Positions 12,001 through 22,731 are shown, numbered from the stretch's first letter. The stretch: 64,000 nt of DNA from Mesorhabditis belari (GCA_958450365.1 CAUEEP010000753.1:1173413-1237412), one strand, 5' to 3'. A program made the numbers and translations. The notes: a model not told the origin generated them from the letters alone.

Positions 12001-15000
12001 TGTTAGACAGATGTGATAACCACTACACCACGAGACCGGTTGACCGGCCTTTGAAAATAGGGGTTCTTTTCAATGATCTGTGGGTCAAATTGACTAAAAT
12101 CTGTCATCTGGCTAGACTAAAAAGCTTCGTTGGTCGGTTAAGAGCTAGTTTTTCCGGCGGGTCTCCATTGTCGCCATGGCGCAGTAGGCAGGGCCCTTGT
12201 ATACAAGGCACATGGTCCGGGTTCGACTTCCCGTAGTGACGCGAAGTCTTGGCTTTTTAATTTTTATTTTAAATGACAGAACTATATTATATTCTAAGGT
12301 TTTCTAAAGAAATTTTAGCTTTATTGGTCTCTGTTCTGTTGCTAAACTTGGCCAAAATCTGGGGCACAATCATAAAATCAGCAGCGCTTCTTGGACTTTC
12401 AATCTCTCCACATACATTCGCGCGAAATCTCACAGATTTTCCCAAAAATCTTTCAGCTTTTCGAGGTTTAACTGAAAAATGTCTGAAAAATGTCTGAAAA
12501 TCGTCTGAAATGTCTAAAAATCGTCTGAAATGTCTGAAAATCGTCTGAAATGTCTAAAAATCGTCTGAAATGTCTGAAAATCGTCTGAAATGTCTAAAAA
12601 TTGTCTGAAATGTCTAAAAATGTCTGAAAATTGTCTGAAAAATGAAAAAACTGAAGCTTATCACTTCGAAAAGTCATAGCCATGCTTAAAGATATCCATC
12701 TTAAGCTTTCCCCATCTTAAATCAGAAAAAGAAATCAAAAATGATCTCGGGCGGGATCGAACCGCCGACCTTCTGTGTGTTAGACAGATGTGATAACCAC
12801 TACACCACGAGACCGATGAGAGACCCCGGGGAAAAGAGGGACTAGATTTTGGGTAACGGCTTTTTTTGCGAAAGTGCACTATGGTGTAAAAACGTGTAAA
12901 AATCGTCTATTTCAGATTTATTTTAAATAAAAAGGAATTAAATGTAATGTAAATTAAAGTAATATCTAGTAAACATCTAGTAAACATTTTTAGCTACAAT
13001 CACGATACAATTGGCATGGTAATCATTGATGAAAGTGGAGAAATCTCTGCGGGAACTTCGACGAATGGCGCTAGTCATAAAGTGGGTCGAGATTTAGAGA
13101 TCTAGAGATCTAGAGATGCTAGAGTCCTTTTGTAACTCTGGTAGAGTACTATACTGAACTGTAGAGTACTATACCGAACAATAGAGTACCATAGGGTACA
13201 TTAGAGTACTATAGGGTACATTGCCGAACAGTAGAGTACTATCTCGTACAGTAGAATACTATACCGATCAGTAGAGTACTATACGGACCAGTAGAGTACT
13301 ATACGGTCCAGTAGAGTACTATCTCGTACAGTAGAGTACTATACCGCCCAGTAGAGTACTATCTCGTACAGTAGAGTACTATACCGTCCAGTAGAGTACT
13401 ATCTCGTACAGTAGATTACTATACCGTCCAGTAGAGTACTATCTCGTACGGTAGAGTACTATACCGTCCGGTAGAGTACTATACCGTCCAGTAGAGTACT
13501 ATACGGTCCAGCAGAGTACTATCTCGTACAGTAGAGTACTATACCGTCCAGTAGAGTACTATCTCGTACAGTAGAGTACTATACCGTCCAGTAGAGTACT
13601 ATACCGTCCAGTAGAGTACTATACGGTCCAGCAGAGTACTATCTCGTACAGTAGAGTACTATACCGTCCAGTAGAGTACTATCTCGTACAGTAGAGTACT
13701 ATACCGTCCAGTAGAGTACTATCTCGTACAGTAGAGTACTATACCGTCCAGTAGAGTACTATCTCGTACAGTAGAGTACTATACCGTCCAGTAGAGTACT
13801 ATACCGTCCAGTAGAGTACTATACCGTCCGGTAGAGTACTATACCGTCCGGTAGGTACTATACCGCCCAGTGAGTACTATACCGTCCGGTATAGTACTAT
13901 ACCGTCCGGTATAGTACTATAGCGATCAGTAGAGTACTATACGGACCAGTAGAGTACTATACGGTCCAGTAGAGTACTATCTCGTACAGTAGAGTACTAT
14001 ACCGTCCGGTATAGTACTATACCGTCCGGTATAGTACTATAGCGAACAGTAGAGTACTATACCGTCCAGTAGAGTACTATACGGTCCAGCAGAGTACTAT
14101 CTCGTACAGTAGAGTACTATACCGTCCAGTAGAGTACTATCTCGTACAGTAGTACTATACCGTCCAGTAGAGTACTATACCGTCCAGTAGAGTACTATAC
14201 GGTCCAGCAGAGTACTATCTCGTACAGTAGAGTACTATACCGTCCAGTAGAGTACTATCTCGTACAGTAGAGTACTATACCGTCCAGTAGAGTACTATCT
14301 CGTACAGTAGAGTACTATACCGTCCAGTAGAGTACTATCTCGTACAGTAGAGTACTATACCGTCCAGTAGAGTACTATACCGTCCAGTAGAGTACTATAC
14401 CGTCCAGTAGAGTACTATACCGTCCAGTAGAGTACTATACCGCCCAGTAGAGTACTATACCGTCCGGTATAGTACTATACCGTCCGGTATAGTACTATAG
14501 CGATCAGTAGAGTACTATACGGACCAGTAGAGTACTATACGGTCCAGTAGAGTACTATCTCGTACAGTAGAGTACTATACCGTCCGGTATAGTACTATAC
14601 CGTCCGGTATAGTACTATAGCGAACAGTAGAGTACTATACCGTCCAGTAGAGTACTATACGGTCCAGTAGAGTACAGTAGAGTACTCTACAGTTTCCCAG
14701 TACTCATTTATACATTTATCACAGTACTAACCTCACAGAAAAGCCAAAAATCAAACCAGATCATTGCTTTAGGCCATTAGAACAGACAAGCAGACAACAG
14801 ACAGACAAACATGCTAAATCTAGACTAGGAACTAGAGCATAATTAAGGCAGATTTACGCTAGATGTTCTACATTTTCTGTGACAGTTTAAACAATGCCTG
14901 CCTTTTGGGAAATCTATCTTTTAGGCTGATAAGTCATCTTATCAGTTTATCTAAGACTTATCAGTTCATTTTAAAAAGCTATTTTAACCAATCCACTGAT

Positions 15001-18000
15001 TGACACATACGGTTTGCTCAATTAGAAAGGACATATGGACAAACGGACAGACGGACAGATGGACAAACGGGTAGACAGACGGACAGACGGACAAACGAAT
15101 AGCCAGACAAGACAGACAAATTTCTAGATCCCAGGAAGAGTCGGAGATTCATCGATTCCCGGCTCTGGAGCCTATTTGACACAGAAAGTGGGTGGAGCGG
15201 CGGCGACAGGAGACGGCGATGTGATGATGAGGTTCTTGCCGAGGTTTGTGGGAAGAGCTTTGAAAATTACGGCCCAATCTAGCATTGAGTACCAGTTTTA
15301 AGCACTGAAGAGCTGTTTACAAGTTACAATTATAGAAATCAATATATTTCTAAGCCAATCTATTCAATAAGTTTTTAACATTGTTTGTTTTTTGACTGTT
15401 TTTGTCTTAGGCTGTTTTTTTGTCTTTATCTTAGATAAGAAATTGATTCTTTCTATTCTAAAAACAAGAAAAGTTTGTTCTTTTGAGAGGTTTGGTTTGA
15501 AAGAGGTTTTTGAAAAAGATCTGCTGCAATACATGCTTCAAAAGGCGCTAGGGAAAATTTGGATTGACTTCATTTCTTCTAAAGTACTCTTGATTTCAGT
15601 TATCAAACGGTGGAATTCATGCGACAAGGCGCTGCTCCAAGTGAAGCCGCGAGAAAAGCCCTAGCAAGGATCTCTCAATTTTATCCCAAATTCCAGGGAG
15701 CTATTGTGGCAGCCAATGTGAAAGTGAGTCAGATAATATTGTAGTTTTTGTTTACTGTGGTTCAATGCAGTTCAATCTAGTTCAATCTATTGGGTTGATG
15801 CATAATTATCCGGACTTCTTTTATAAATGATTTTATTTAACAAAAAATAACATAAATAGTTAGAAAAATATGTTTAATTGATTATTCTGGAGCATATTCA
15901 CCGCCTACATCAATAACTGATTGCCATTTGCTTGGAAGACGATCGATTCCACGAGCGAAGAATAAACGATCTTTGGAGGCAATCCACGCTTTAACATCGT
16001 CTATCAAGTCATCCAAATCGTTGTAGATCTTATTTGTTTGCCAATTTTTGAGCGATCGATTGACGTGGTAGTCCGTTGGGGCTTCAGTAGGAGAATATGG
16101 CGGGTGTGGAAGAAGATCCCAGCCCTTACTAGCGATGGATTCGACGACATGGCGCTCAACGTGCGGACGGAGAGTTCGTGTGGGACCCATCCAGCCAATT
16201 TCCATACTTTGCCAAGCTTTTTGAGATGGCGCACGATCGTTGACTGGTCAACATTGAATTCATCTGCCAGCATTCTGGTTGTCAGGCTTTCGTATTCTTC
16301 AACGGCTTCCAGAAGTGCCTTGTCATCGAATTCTGATGGCCGTCCTCTTCCTGGTTCATCATCAACACTTGTGTTACCGGACTTGAAACGATCGAACCAT
16401 TCATAAACTGTTGCGCGTCCAATTGTTCCTTGACCAAAAAGTTCTTTGAGATCGCGAAACGACTCTGCGGCAGACCATCCCTTTTCGAAGTGGTAGAGCA
16501 TGATATGGCGAAGATGGATATGATTGTCGACACGCATTTTGTTCACTAAAGAATAACGAATATTTTAAAAAAAGAAATAGACAAAAAGCTTTCAAAACAA
16601 AAAAGATACAAGCACGCAAAAAGAAGTCCGGATAATTATGCATCAACCCAATAGTTCAATGTAATTCAATCTAGTTCAATGCAGTTCAATGTATTAGATT
16701 GGTGAATTGAAAACTGCCGGACTTTGAACTAAAATTTATTCAACATCAAACCATCAATTCATTCCAAATAACCTCCATTATTATTGACGACTTCTGCCCA
16801 TTTTACAGGCAATTTGCGGATTCCTCTTTCGTGGTAGGATCTTGGTTTCGGATCGAAAAACTTTCAAAGCCAATTTTTGACTGCTTCTTCCGAATCGAAG
16901 TGTTCTCCCGCAAGCTCATTTTGATTACTATTGGGTTGGGGAGAATGAGTCGGCGCCGAAAATCAAAAAAATGTCTAAAACTTCTATTCGACTTCGTCAA
17001 ATAATATGCGTTTGATATCAGTAGAATGGTTAATTAATTCTCTACAAAATGACATTTAAAAGAAAATTCAAACAGCGCCTCCGCTCAAGAAAAAGCCATT
17101 TTTTCACAAAAACTACAAACTGTGATCTAGAAAAAACCATTGGTGGGATCTTCCTGCAAATTTGGCAACTTAAGTAATTGAATGTGCTCTATCTTTTTTA
17201 TATAAACACCAAAGAAGGTTTATGTGAAAGAAACTGTTCAAATGATGAGTCGGACTCTTTGCCATTTTAACCAGCTGCGTTTGGAAGTTCATAAACTCCA
17301 CGAAAGAAAAGCTTTGTGGAATCTCCCAAAAGTGATTTTGTAGAGAAATAGTGGATCCTTTTGATGAAACCAAACGTATGTTTAAAGAAGGCTTTATGTG
17401 TGCAAAAAGTCCCTTTAAAGTTTGGCGCCGACTCATTCTCCCCAACCCAATATTTATTCCGGACCAGTTACTCATGATCCGGAATAAATAGTAATCAAGT
17501 AGTCATCGAGGTCCGGACTGTATGGGGAAGACACCAAAAGTCTATTCAAGCCAAAAGTTCCCAAACAAGGCTGTTGATTTTAGAGCTAGTCACTTTTGCA
17601 ACATGAGGGCGCGCGTTGTCGTGGATGAGAACGATCTTTGACTTGGATTAGACTATTCTTCAAGGAAATATCTTCTTATTCTATTCTTTGACTATTCTTC
17701 TTCAGGGATTCATTCACCTTTCTCAACTGTTCACTGTATTTGATTGCATTAACGGTCGTCTTGCTATCCAGCAACTCCCAGCACACCACTCTCTCTATAT
17801 CCCAGAAAACGCAGAGCATCAACTTCTTCTGGTGCAAATCGGGCTTAGGGTCACTTTCGGGTTTCTCGCCTGGCCCCACCCATTGCCGCTTCCTTCGAAA
17901 GTTCACAGATAAACCCATTTCTGATCTCCGGTCACAATTCATAAACTCGACGAAAGAAAAGCTTTGTGGAATCTCTCAAAAGTGATTTTGTAGAGAAATA

Positions 18001-18292
18001 GTGGATCCTTTTGATGAAACCAAACGTATGTTTAAAAAAGGCTTTATGTGTGCAAAAAGTCCCTTTAAAGTTTGGCGCCGACTCATTCTCCCCAACCCAA
18101 TAGTTCAATGTAGTTCATTGTAGTTCATTGTAGTTCATTGTACTTCAATGCAGTTCAATTTGTTCAATGTACTTCAATCCAAATTTCCAGGGTGATCACG
18201 GTGCTGCCTGTGCCGGAATGCCTTCGTTCACCTATTCTTACATGGAAAGCGGTGATGAAAAGACGAAAACGGCCACCGTTCTTTGTACATAA
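9066..18292 (+). CDS. AGA: Lysosomal aspartylglucosaminidase (N4-(beta-N-acetylglucosaminyl)-L-asparaginase), 10 exons, 337 aa
   Basis: Exons: 9066-9165, 10064-10140, 10225-10301, 11080-11192, 11451-11563, 11611-11714, 12994-13081, 15128-15243, 15600-15723, 18191-18292 (1014 nt, all junctions phase-consistent). The enzyme cleaves the GlcNAc-Asn bond in lysosomal glycoprotein breakdown. It is an N-terminal-nucleophile hydrolase that self-cleaves before a threonine. The protein starts with a hydrophobic signal peptide ([15 protein letters not shown]), then [54 protein letters not shown], and the diagnostic HDTIGM, placing the nucleophile at about Thr200 (about Thr206 in human), followed by [25 protein letters not shown] and [15 protein letters not shown]. 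Length is close to the human enzyme (346 aa). AATAAA occurs at 18303. Nearly all introns carry minisatellites; intron 6 holds two antisense tRNA genes, intron 7 a 1.55-kb 20-bp array, and intron 9 nested mariner elements. All catalytic motifs are intact, so it should be functional. Confidence 0.94.
9293..9716. repeat. 9/18-bp minisatellite CTTGGTCCTCTTGACCTT
   Basis: About 45 nine-base units in aspartylglucosaminidase intron 1. The unit is a multiple of three, so both strands give long open frames of no significance. Confidence 0.9.
10348..10438. repeat. (GTCC/GTCT)n tetranucleotide array
   Basis: In aspartylglucosaminidase intron 3, directly after the exon. Confidence 0.85.
10630..10712 (-). 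repeat. Degenerate tRNA-like sequence
   Basis: On the minus strand it reads GGTCGCCGTGGGGCAGTCGG ... GAGTTAGAATCCCGGC, resembling A and B boxes but with TTAGAATCC in place of TTCGAATCC. Lies in aspartylglucosaminidase intron 3 between two tetranucleotide arrays. Not a working tRNA. Confidence 0.4.
10810..10978. repeat. (TCTG)n tetranucleotide array
   Basis: Second tetranucleotide array of the same intron. Confidence 0.85.
11966..12037 (-). tRNA. tRNA-Val(AAC) inside aspartylglucosaminidase intron 6
   Basis: Base-for-base the same 72-nt gene as at 2893, here antisense to its host intron. Beyond its 3' end the minus strand runs into T-tracts that would stop pol III. Confidence 0.95.
12170..12240 (+). 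repeat. tRNA-like sequence, possible tRNA pseudogene
   Basis: 71 nt; GTCGCCA at the 5' end can pair imperfectly with TAGTGAC at the 3' end, with A box TGGCGCAGTAGG and B box GGTTCGACTTC. The anticodon arm is a near-perfect palindrome (CCTTGTATACAAGG), so no normal seven-base loop with U33 can be drawn. It lies between the two antisense tRNA-Val genes. Confidence 0.45.
12470..12645. repeat. 32-bp minisatellite TGTCTGAAAATCGTCTGAAA
   Basis: About five units between the tRNA-like sequence and the right-hand tRNA-Val gene. Confidence 0.8.
12743..12814 (-). tRNA. tRNA-Val(AAC), second copy in aspartylglucosaminidase intron 6
   Basis: Identical mature sequence to the copy 777 bases to the left and in the same orientation. 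The 3' flank on the coding strand shares only a short TTTTTGATTTCT-type stretch, so the duplicated unit was short or has decayed outside the gene. Confidence 0.95.
13135..14695. repeat. Large 20-bp satellite GTAGAGTACTATACCGTCCA
   Basis: About 77 units filling aspartylglucosaminidase intron 7. Two unit types, ending ATACCGTCCA and ATCTCGTACA, alternate, and a longer block with GTATAGTACTATAGCGATCA recurs near 13900 and 14480, showing higher-order structure of about 560-570 bp. Confidence 0.92.
15030..15118. repeat. Degenerate GACA/GACG array
   Basis: Short tetranucleotide block just before aspartylglucosaminidase exon 8. Confidence 0.7.
15790..16651 (-). mobile_element. Internally deleted mariner transposon with perfect ends (non-autonomous)
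   Basis: 862 bp bounded by about 33-bp inverted repeats beginning TTGGGTTGATGCATAATTAT, flanked by TA on both sides. The coding strand is minus. The N-terminal half of the transposase is intact (16546 to about 16175; two helix-turn-helix regions and GWVPHELS), then a deletion joins it, out of frame, to RPHVERHV and the C-terminus ending GGEYAPE (to 15885). The deletion removes the first two catalytic aspartates (the region containing TGDEKW and most of DNARPH); only the third (APTDYH) survives. It cannot make active transposase but its ends look mobilisable. Sits in aspartylglucosaminidase intron 9, in a short TAGTTCAATG-type repeat that offers many TA targets. Confidence 0.9.
16694..17937 (-). 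mobile_element. Second mariner, decayed and interrupted by another element
   Basis: Left end at 16694 (TTAGATTGGTGAATTGAAAA) preceded by TA. Minus-strand remains: the C-terminus near 16735-16830 ([18 protein letters not shown]) and, beyond the inserted element, the catalytic core at 17460-17937 with [41 protein letters not shown] and [10 protein letters not shown]. Stops and missing residues show it is dead. Its N-terminal half has been lost and replaced by part of the element found at 16931. Confidence 0.85.
16931..17450. mobile_element. MITE-like element inserted into the second mariner
   Basis: 520 bp with 27-bp inverted ends (TTGGGTTGGGGAGAATGAGT onward) and TA on both sides, inserted into the C-terminal coding part of the mariner. 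The first bases (TTGGGTTG) match those of the neighbouring mariner ends, suggesting mobilisation by mariner transposase. Contains no recognisable transposase. Confidence 0.85.
17938..18100. mobile_element. Truncated second copy of the 520-bp MITE-like element
   Basis: Nearly identical to the last 162 bases of the copy at 16931-17450 (from TTCATAAACTC to the terminal CCCAACCCAA) and ends at TA. Its left part is missing at the exact point where mariner coding sequence stops, so a deletion or recombination between elements occurred here, 91 bases before the last aspartylglucosaminidase exon. Confidence 0.85.
18100..18175. repeat. TAGTTCAATG repeat carrying the mariner insertions
   Basis: 10-11-bp units also present at 15760-15789 and 16653-16690; the mariner-type elements sit inside what was one array. 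Confidence 0.7.
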
Positions 18293-18302
18293 CTAAAATG
18301 AT

Positions 18303-18308
18303 AATAAA
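18303..18308 (+). promoter_or_regulatory. Polyadenylation signal of aspartylglucosaminidase
   Basis: AATAAA 11 bases beyond the TAA stop, in an AT-rich tail. A second AATAAA occurs near 18773 and could serve a longer 3' end. Confidence 0.5.
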
Positions 18309-18828
18309 TATTTATTTAATAGATATTTATTTAATAGATATTTACTTACTTAATAAATATTTACTTAAAAAACGAAATTCTCAAGGTTCTCTCATATTCT
18401 CAGCTATGTTTCACTCTTTTTCTGATTTGAAACACTTTCCGAAAGTACAGAACAAGCGATGAGTGTGAAAAGGGATCGGATTTCCACCGGGATTATTCAG
18501 ATTTCACCCGGATTATTCATTCATATTGGAGTACTTTCACTTACTCTCAAACTTCTCCGAAACATATTTGAAACTGCTGACCATTCGTCTTTTGATGATT
18601 CTATTTTACTTTGAATTTAAATTTGAATTTAAATAGAATTTATATAGAATTCATTTTAGATACAATTAATTTTATGCTTCAGTCTCTACAATTTTTCTCT
18701 TCTTTTGTTCAAGTTTCCTGTGTGTTCAAGTTTATTAAACATGTTCCGTTGTCACTTTTTTATGCTTAAATGAATAAAGTATTGATATTGATGATGATGA
18801 TGATAATAATAATAATAATAATAATCAT

Positions 18829-19073
18829 AGTGCCCTCCACTAGTGCCCTCCCCTAGTGCCCTCTGCTAGTGCCCTCCCCTAGTGCCCTCCACTAGTGCCC
18901 TCCCCTAGTGCCCTCTGCTAGTGCCCTCCCCTAGTGCCCTCCACTAGTGCCCTCCACTAGTGCCCTCCCCTAGTGCCCTCCACTAGTGCCCTCCGCTATT
19001 GTCCTCCACTAGTGCCCTCTGCTAGTGCCCTCCACTAGTGTCCTCCACTAGTGTCCTCCCCTAGCGCCCTCCG
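18829..19073. repeat. 13-bp minisatellite CTAGTGCCCTCCC
   Basis: About 19 units, preceded by a (GAT/AAT)n stretch at 18787-18825, downstream of aspartylglucosaminidase. Confidence 0.88.
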
Positions 19074-19102
19074 CTTTTAAAACTTCAACCGATTTTTTGA
19101 TA

Positions 19103-19797
19103 CAGTCGACTCTCTCCGGAACTCTATATTAAGGAAAACTCTATATAACGGAATGGAATTTTGCTCTCGGCCGACATTACACTATTCTAACTATAAGAAA
19201 TAAAACGTCCGACCGTCCGTCCGTCCGTCGGCGCTGAGCGTCAGCGCTCCGCGTCCGTGCTGAGCGTCAGCGCTCCGCGTCCGTGCTGAGCGTCAGCGCT
19301 CCGCGTCCGTGCTGAGCGTCAGCGCTCCGCGTCCGTGCTGAGCGTCAGCGCTCCGCGTCCGTGCTGAGCGTCAGCGCTCCGCGTCCGTGCTGAGCGTCAG
19401 CGCTCCGCGTCCGTGCTGAGCGTCAGCGCTCCGCGTCCACGCTGAGCTAGAGAACGCCCAGCGCAGCTGGTAATATAATAATAATAATAATACCGTATTC
19501 TCTCTAATATTAATAGTAATTCTCTCTAGTAGTGCACCCAGCCGAGCCGGGTTGATGATTATTTTACGGTTTCGGGCGTCCTCTACGTGGTCGCTCAGCG
19601 CGGACGAACGGACGGACGGTCGGACGTTTTATTTCTTTTCCAAGCTTTTGCAGAAGCTCAACACTCTAATCTCCCACTAGATCTCAAAAATTGAAATTAT
19701 CTCTCTATACAACGGAAAGCTCTATACAACGGAAAGCTCTATATAATAGAAAACTTTTCTCGTCCCTTTCATTCCGTTAGAGAGAGAGAGGTGACTG
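19103..19797. mobile_element. pogo/Tigger-like MITE enclosing a 26-bp minisatellite
   Basis: TA-CAGTCGACTCTCTCCGGAA at the left and the inverse (GAGAGAGGTGACTG-TA) at the right, with CTCTATATAACGGAA-type subterminal motifs typical of pogo-like ends. Inner inverted repeats (AATAAAACGTCCGACCGTCC at about 19200 and its inverse near 19600) flank the minisatellite. No transposase. Intergenic between aspartylglucosaminidase and the spectraplakin. Confidence 0.65.
19232..19440. repeat. 26-bp minisatellite inside the pogo-like MITE
   Basis: About eight nearly identical units of GCTGAGCGTCAGCGCTCCGC plus GTCCGT. Each unit has an internal hairpin (AGCGTCAGCGCT), and GC content is far above the surroundings. 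Confidence 0.85.
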
Positions 19798-20039
19798 TAT
19801 TTTTTTAAACCCCGAAAGGGTTTTATCCAATTTCATTTAAACATTCTTTACAAAATTGAAAATAACGCTGAAAAACAGACCTTTTTTTGGAAAATAACTT
19901 CAATAACGAAGCTTCAATAACAAAAAAATAGGAAAGAAACAAAAAATAACAAAGCGGATTAAGTTAGACGCCACTTTTTTCTACTGGAAAACGAGTTTTA
20001 TGTGACCGATGTGACCGATTAGTCAAAAGATTTAGCTTT

Positions 20040-20690
20040 TGCTAACTTTTGACATTGCTAACTGCTAAGCAGTTAACAGCTAACAGTTAAAGCTAAACAG
20101 CTAAAGCTAGACAGCTAAAGCTAGACAGCTAACTGCTAACTGCTAACTGCTAAATGCTAGCTGCTAACTGCTAACTGCTAACTGCTAACTGCTAACTGCT
20201 AACTGCTAACTGCTAACTGCTAACTGCTAACTGCTAACTGCTAACTTCTAACTGCTAACTGCTAAATGCTAGCTGCTAACTGCTAACTGCTAACTGCTAA
20301 CTTCTAACTGCTAACTGCTAAATGCTAGCTGCTAGCTGCTAACTGCTAACTGCTAACTGCTAACTGCTAACTTCTAACTGCTAACTGCTAACTGCTAACT
20401 TCTAACTGCTAACTGCTAACTGCTAGCTGCTAACTTCTAACTGCTAACTGCTAACTGCTAACTGCTAACTGCTAACTGCTAACTGCTAACTGCTAAATGC
20501 TAGCTGCTAACTGCTAACTGCTAACTGCTAACTTCTAACTGCTAACTGCTAACTGCTAACTGCTAACTGCTAACTGCTAACTGCTAACTGCTAACTGCTA
20601 ACTGCTAAATGCTAACTGCTAACTGCTAACTGCTAACTGCTAACTGCTAACTGCTAACTGCTAACTTCTAACTGCTAAATGCTAGCCAAA
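20040..20690. repeat. 7-bp array GCTAACT
   Basis: About 90 heptamers with TTCTAACTG and AATGCTAG variants at intervals. Confidence 0.92.
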
Positions 20691-20861
20691 ACTATTTAGA
20701 TAAAACAAAGCAAAATCGAGTTTTCTTTCTTGTAGACTGAATCTTCTGATGCTGTCACATAAAGCTAATATATTAAGTCAGCAAAAAAGCAAACATCGTT
20801 TAGTTTAGTTTAGTCTTTCTTTTTCTTCATTTAGTTCTTTTCAAAAGTATTGCCCTTGGCT

Positions 20862-20982
20862 TATAGACGTTATTGACAAGCTTATAGACGTTGTAGACAA
20901 GCTTATAGACGTTATAGACAAACTTATAGACGTTATAGACAAGCTTATAGACGTTATAGACAAGCTTATATACGCTATAGAC
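20862..20982. repeat. 21-bp minisatellite GTTATAGACAAGCTTATAGA
   Basis: Five to six units. Confidence 0.85.
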
Positions 20983-21159
20983 GTTTTGGGAATGGGTCAA
21001 CCATGGCGAGAAGATATTGGGGGTTGAGCTTTTTGAAGTGGTTTTTTGAAGCTCCATGCTTTTTGAAGTGATTTGAATGAATCCAAGTTGGAATAGGCTT
21101 TTGCACAAGCTTTTGACACTTCACACAGAGTAATGCATTGAATTGTGGTCCGCAGATGA

Positions 21160-21372
21160 AGATGAACATGGGCATTGATCGGAGATGAAGATGGGCATTG
21201 ATTGGAGATGAAGATGGCCATTGATCGGAGAGGAAGATGGGCATTGATCGGAGATGAAGATGGTCATTGATCGGAGAGGAAGATGGGCATTGATCGGAGA
21301 GGAAGATGGGCATTGATCGGAGAGGAAGATGGACATTGATCGGAGAGGAAGATGGCCCTTGATTGGAGATGA
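21160..21372. repeat. 23-bp minisatellite GGGCATTGATCGGAGAGGAA
   Basis: About nine units, GGAGATGAAGAT and GGAGAGGAAGAT variants mixed. Confidence 0.85.
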
Positions 21373-21711
21373 AGATGGTCAACATGAGTCAACATGAGCG
21401 ACCATCTTGGGAATGGAGTGACGTGGGTTCACGATCAAGTACACTATTGATAATCACGATCACGTAGATCGTAGATCACTTTGTAGATCACCGTATGCTT
21501 TCTCCTTCGTCTCTGACGATCAGAAGTGGTTCTCAATTCCTTTTCAGAAGTGGTTGCCAATTCCCAAATTCCAGAAGTGCAATAGTGGTTGATACAGGTT
21601 TTTTGGAAACGTTCAGTCGCTAAGAAATCGCTAAGAAATGTCGGATATCGTCCTTATGAAGTTGAATGATTGATTTGCGATGCACAGAAAGTCTTGTGGA
21701 CCCAGGCACAG

Positions 21712-21836
21712 AGACCTGGGCCTGGGCCTGGTGGACCTGGTCCTGGGCCTGGTGGACCTGGTCCTGGGCCTGGTGGACCTGGGCCTGGGCCTGGTGGACC
21801 TGGGCCTGGGCCTGGGCCTTGAGGACCTGGACCCTG
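21712..21836. repeat. GGCCTGGTGGACCTGG minisatellite
   Basis: About six G-rich units. The stretch from 21840 to 22455 holds only pyrimidine-rich low-complexity sequence. Confidence 0.8.
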
Positions 21837-22454
21837 GACACCTAAAGTAAAGCTAAAACTTTCTGTTGCGCGTCTTCTTTTGATTTCATTAACACTAGAA
21901 ATCCCAATCTAAGCTAATTAAAAAAAGCTAATTCCAAAAAAGCTAATTCAAAAAGAAACCTCTGAAGTTATTTAAAAGAAACATTAATCATAATTATGAC
22001 GAAATAACTAGCATCTAGAGATCAAAGGGGTGAAAAGAGTATCAAAGGAGTGAAAGGAGTACTCCTTTGGTACGGGAAAAGCAAGGAGATTGACCCCCAC
22101 TCTTCCAAGTGTAGGCCAACTGTCCCCACTCCTCCCGTTCTTTCAATCCACCCGTTCTTTCCATTCACCCATTCTCCTGTTCTTCTTTGACTCTTCTTTG
22201 ACTATAAAATGTGTCCTCTTGACTTTTTCCTCACTTTTTGTGTCTTTTCCCTTTTCCCTTTTTCCCTTCCCTTTCTCTCTTTTCCTCCACTTTTCCATTG
22301 CAATGTCCACTCTCGATCCTTCCCCCTTCAATCGGACTCGATTTTTCGTCCAATTCTCAGTTAACACAAAGCTTTTTATTTATTTTATTGTTTTTTGCTT
22401 GTTTTTTGCTTGTTTTTTGTTTATTTTATTGTTTTTTTATTATTTAGAAAGTTG

Positions 22455-22705
22455 AAAAGAAGGTACTAGAGCTCCGGAGCTCTGGAGCTGGAACTCAGGA
22501 GCTGGAACTCAGGAGAACTTTGGAGCTGGAGCTCTGGAGCTCTGGAGCTCAGGAGCTGGAGCTACTAGAGCTCCGGAACTCTGGAGCTGGAACTCTGGAG
22601 AACTTTGGAGCTGGAGCTCTGGAGCTCTGGAGCTCAGGAGCTGGAGCTACTAGAGCTCCGGAGCTCTGGAGCTGGAACTCTGGAGCGCTGGAGCTCTGGT
22701 TTGGT
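22455..22705. repeat. GAGCTCTGGAGCTGGAACTC minisatellite
   Basis: About twelve units rich in the GAGCTC palindrome. Confidence 0.85.
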
Positions 22706-22731
22706 CTATCTTAGCTCTCCCTACACTAATG

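Noticed and set aside
11964..12236. Open frame beginning SGGIEPPTF
   Set aside because: Translation of the antisense of a tRNA gene, a well-known annotation artefact; the same applies to the minus-strand frame over 12743-12814.
17170..17475. 101-codon minus-strand frame in the 520-bp element as a transposase
   Set aside because: No helix-turn-helix or DDE motif is visible; the frame runs across the element's end.
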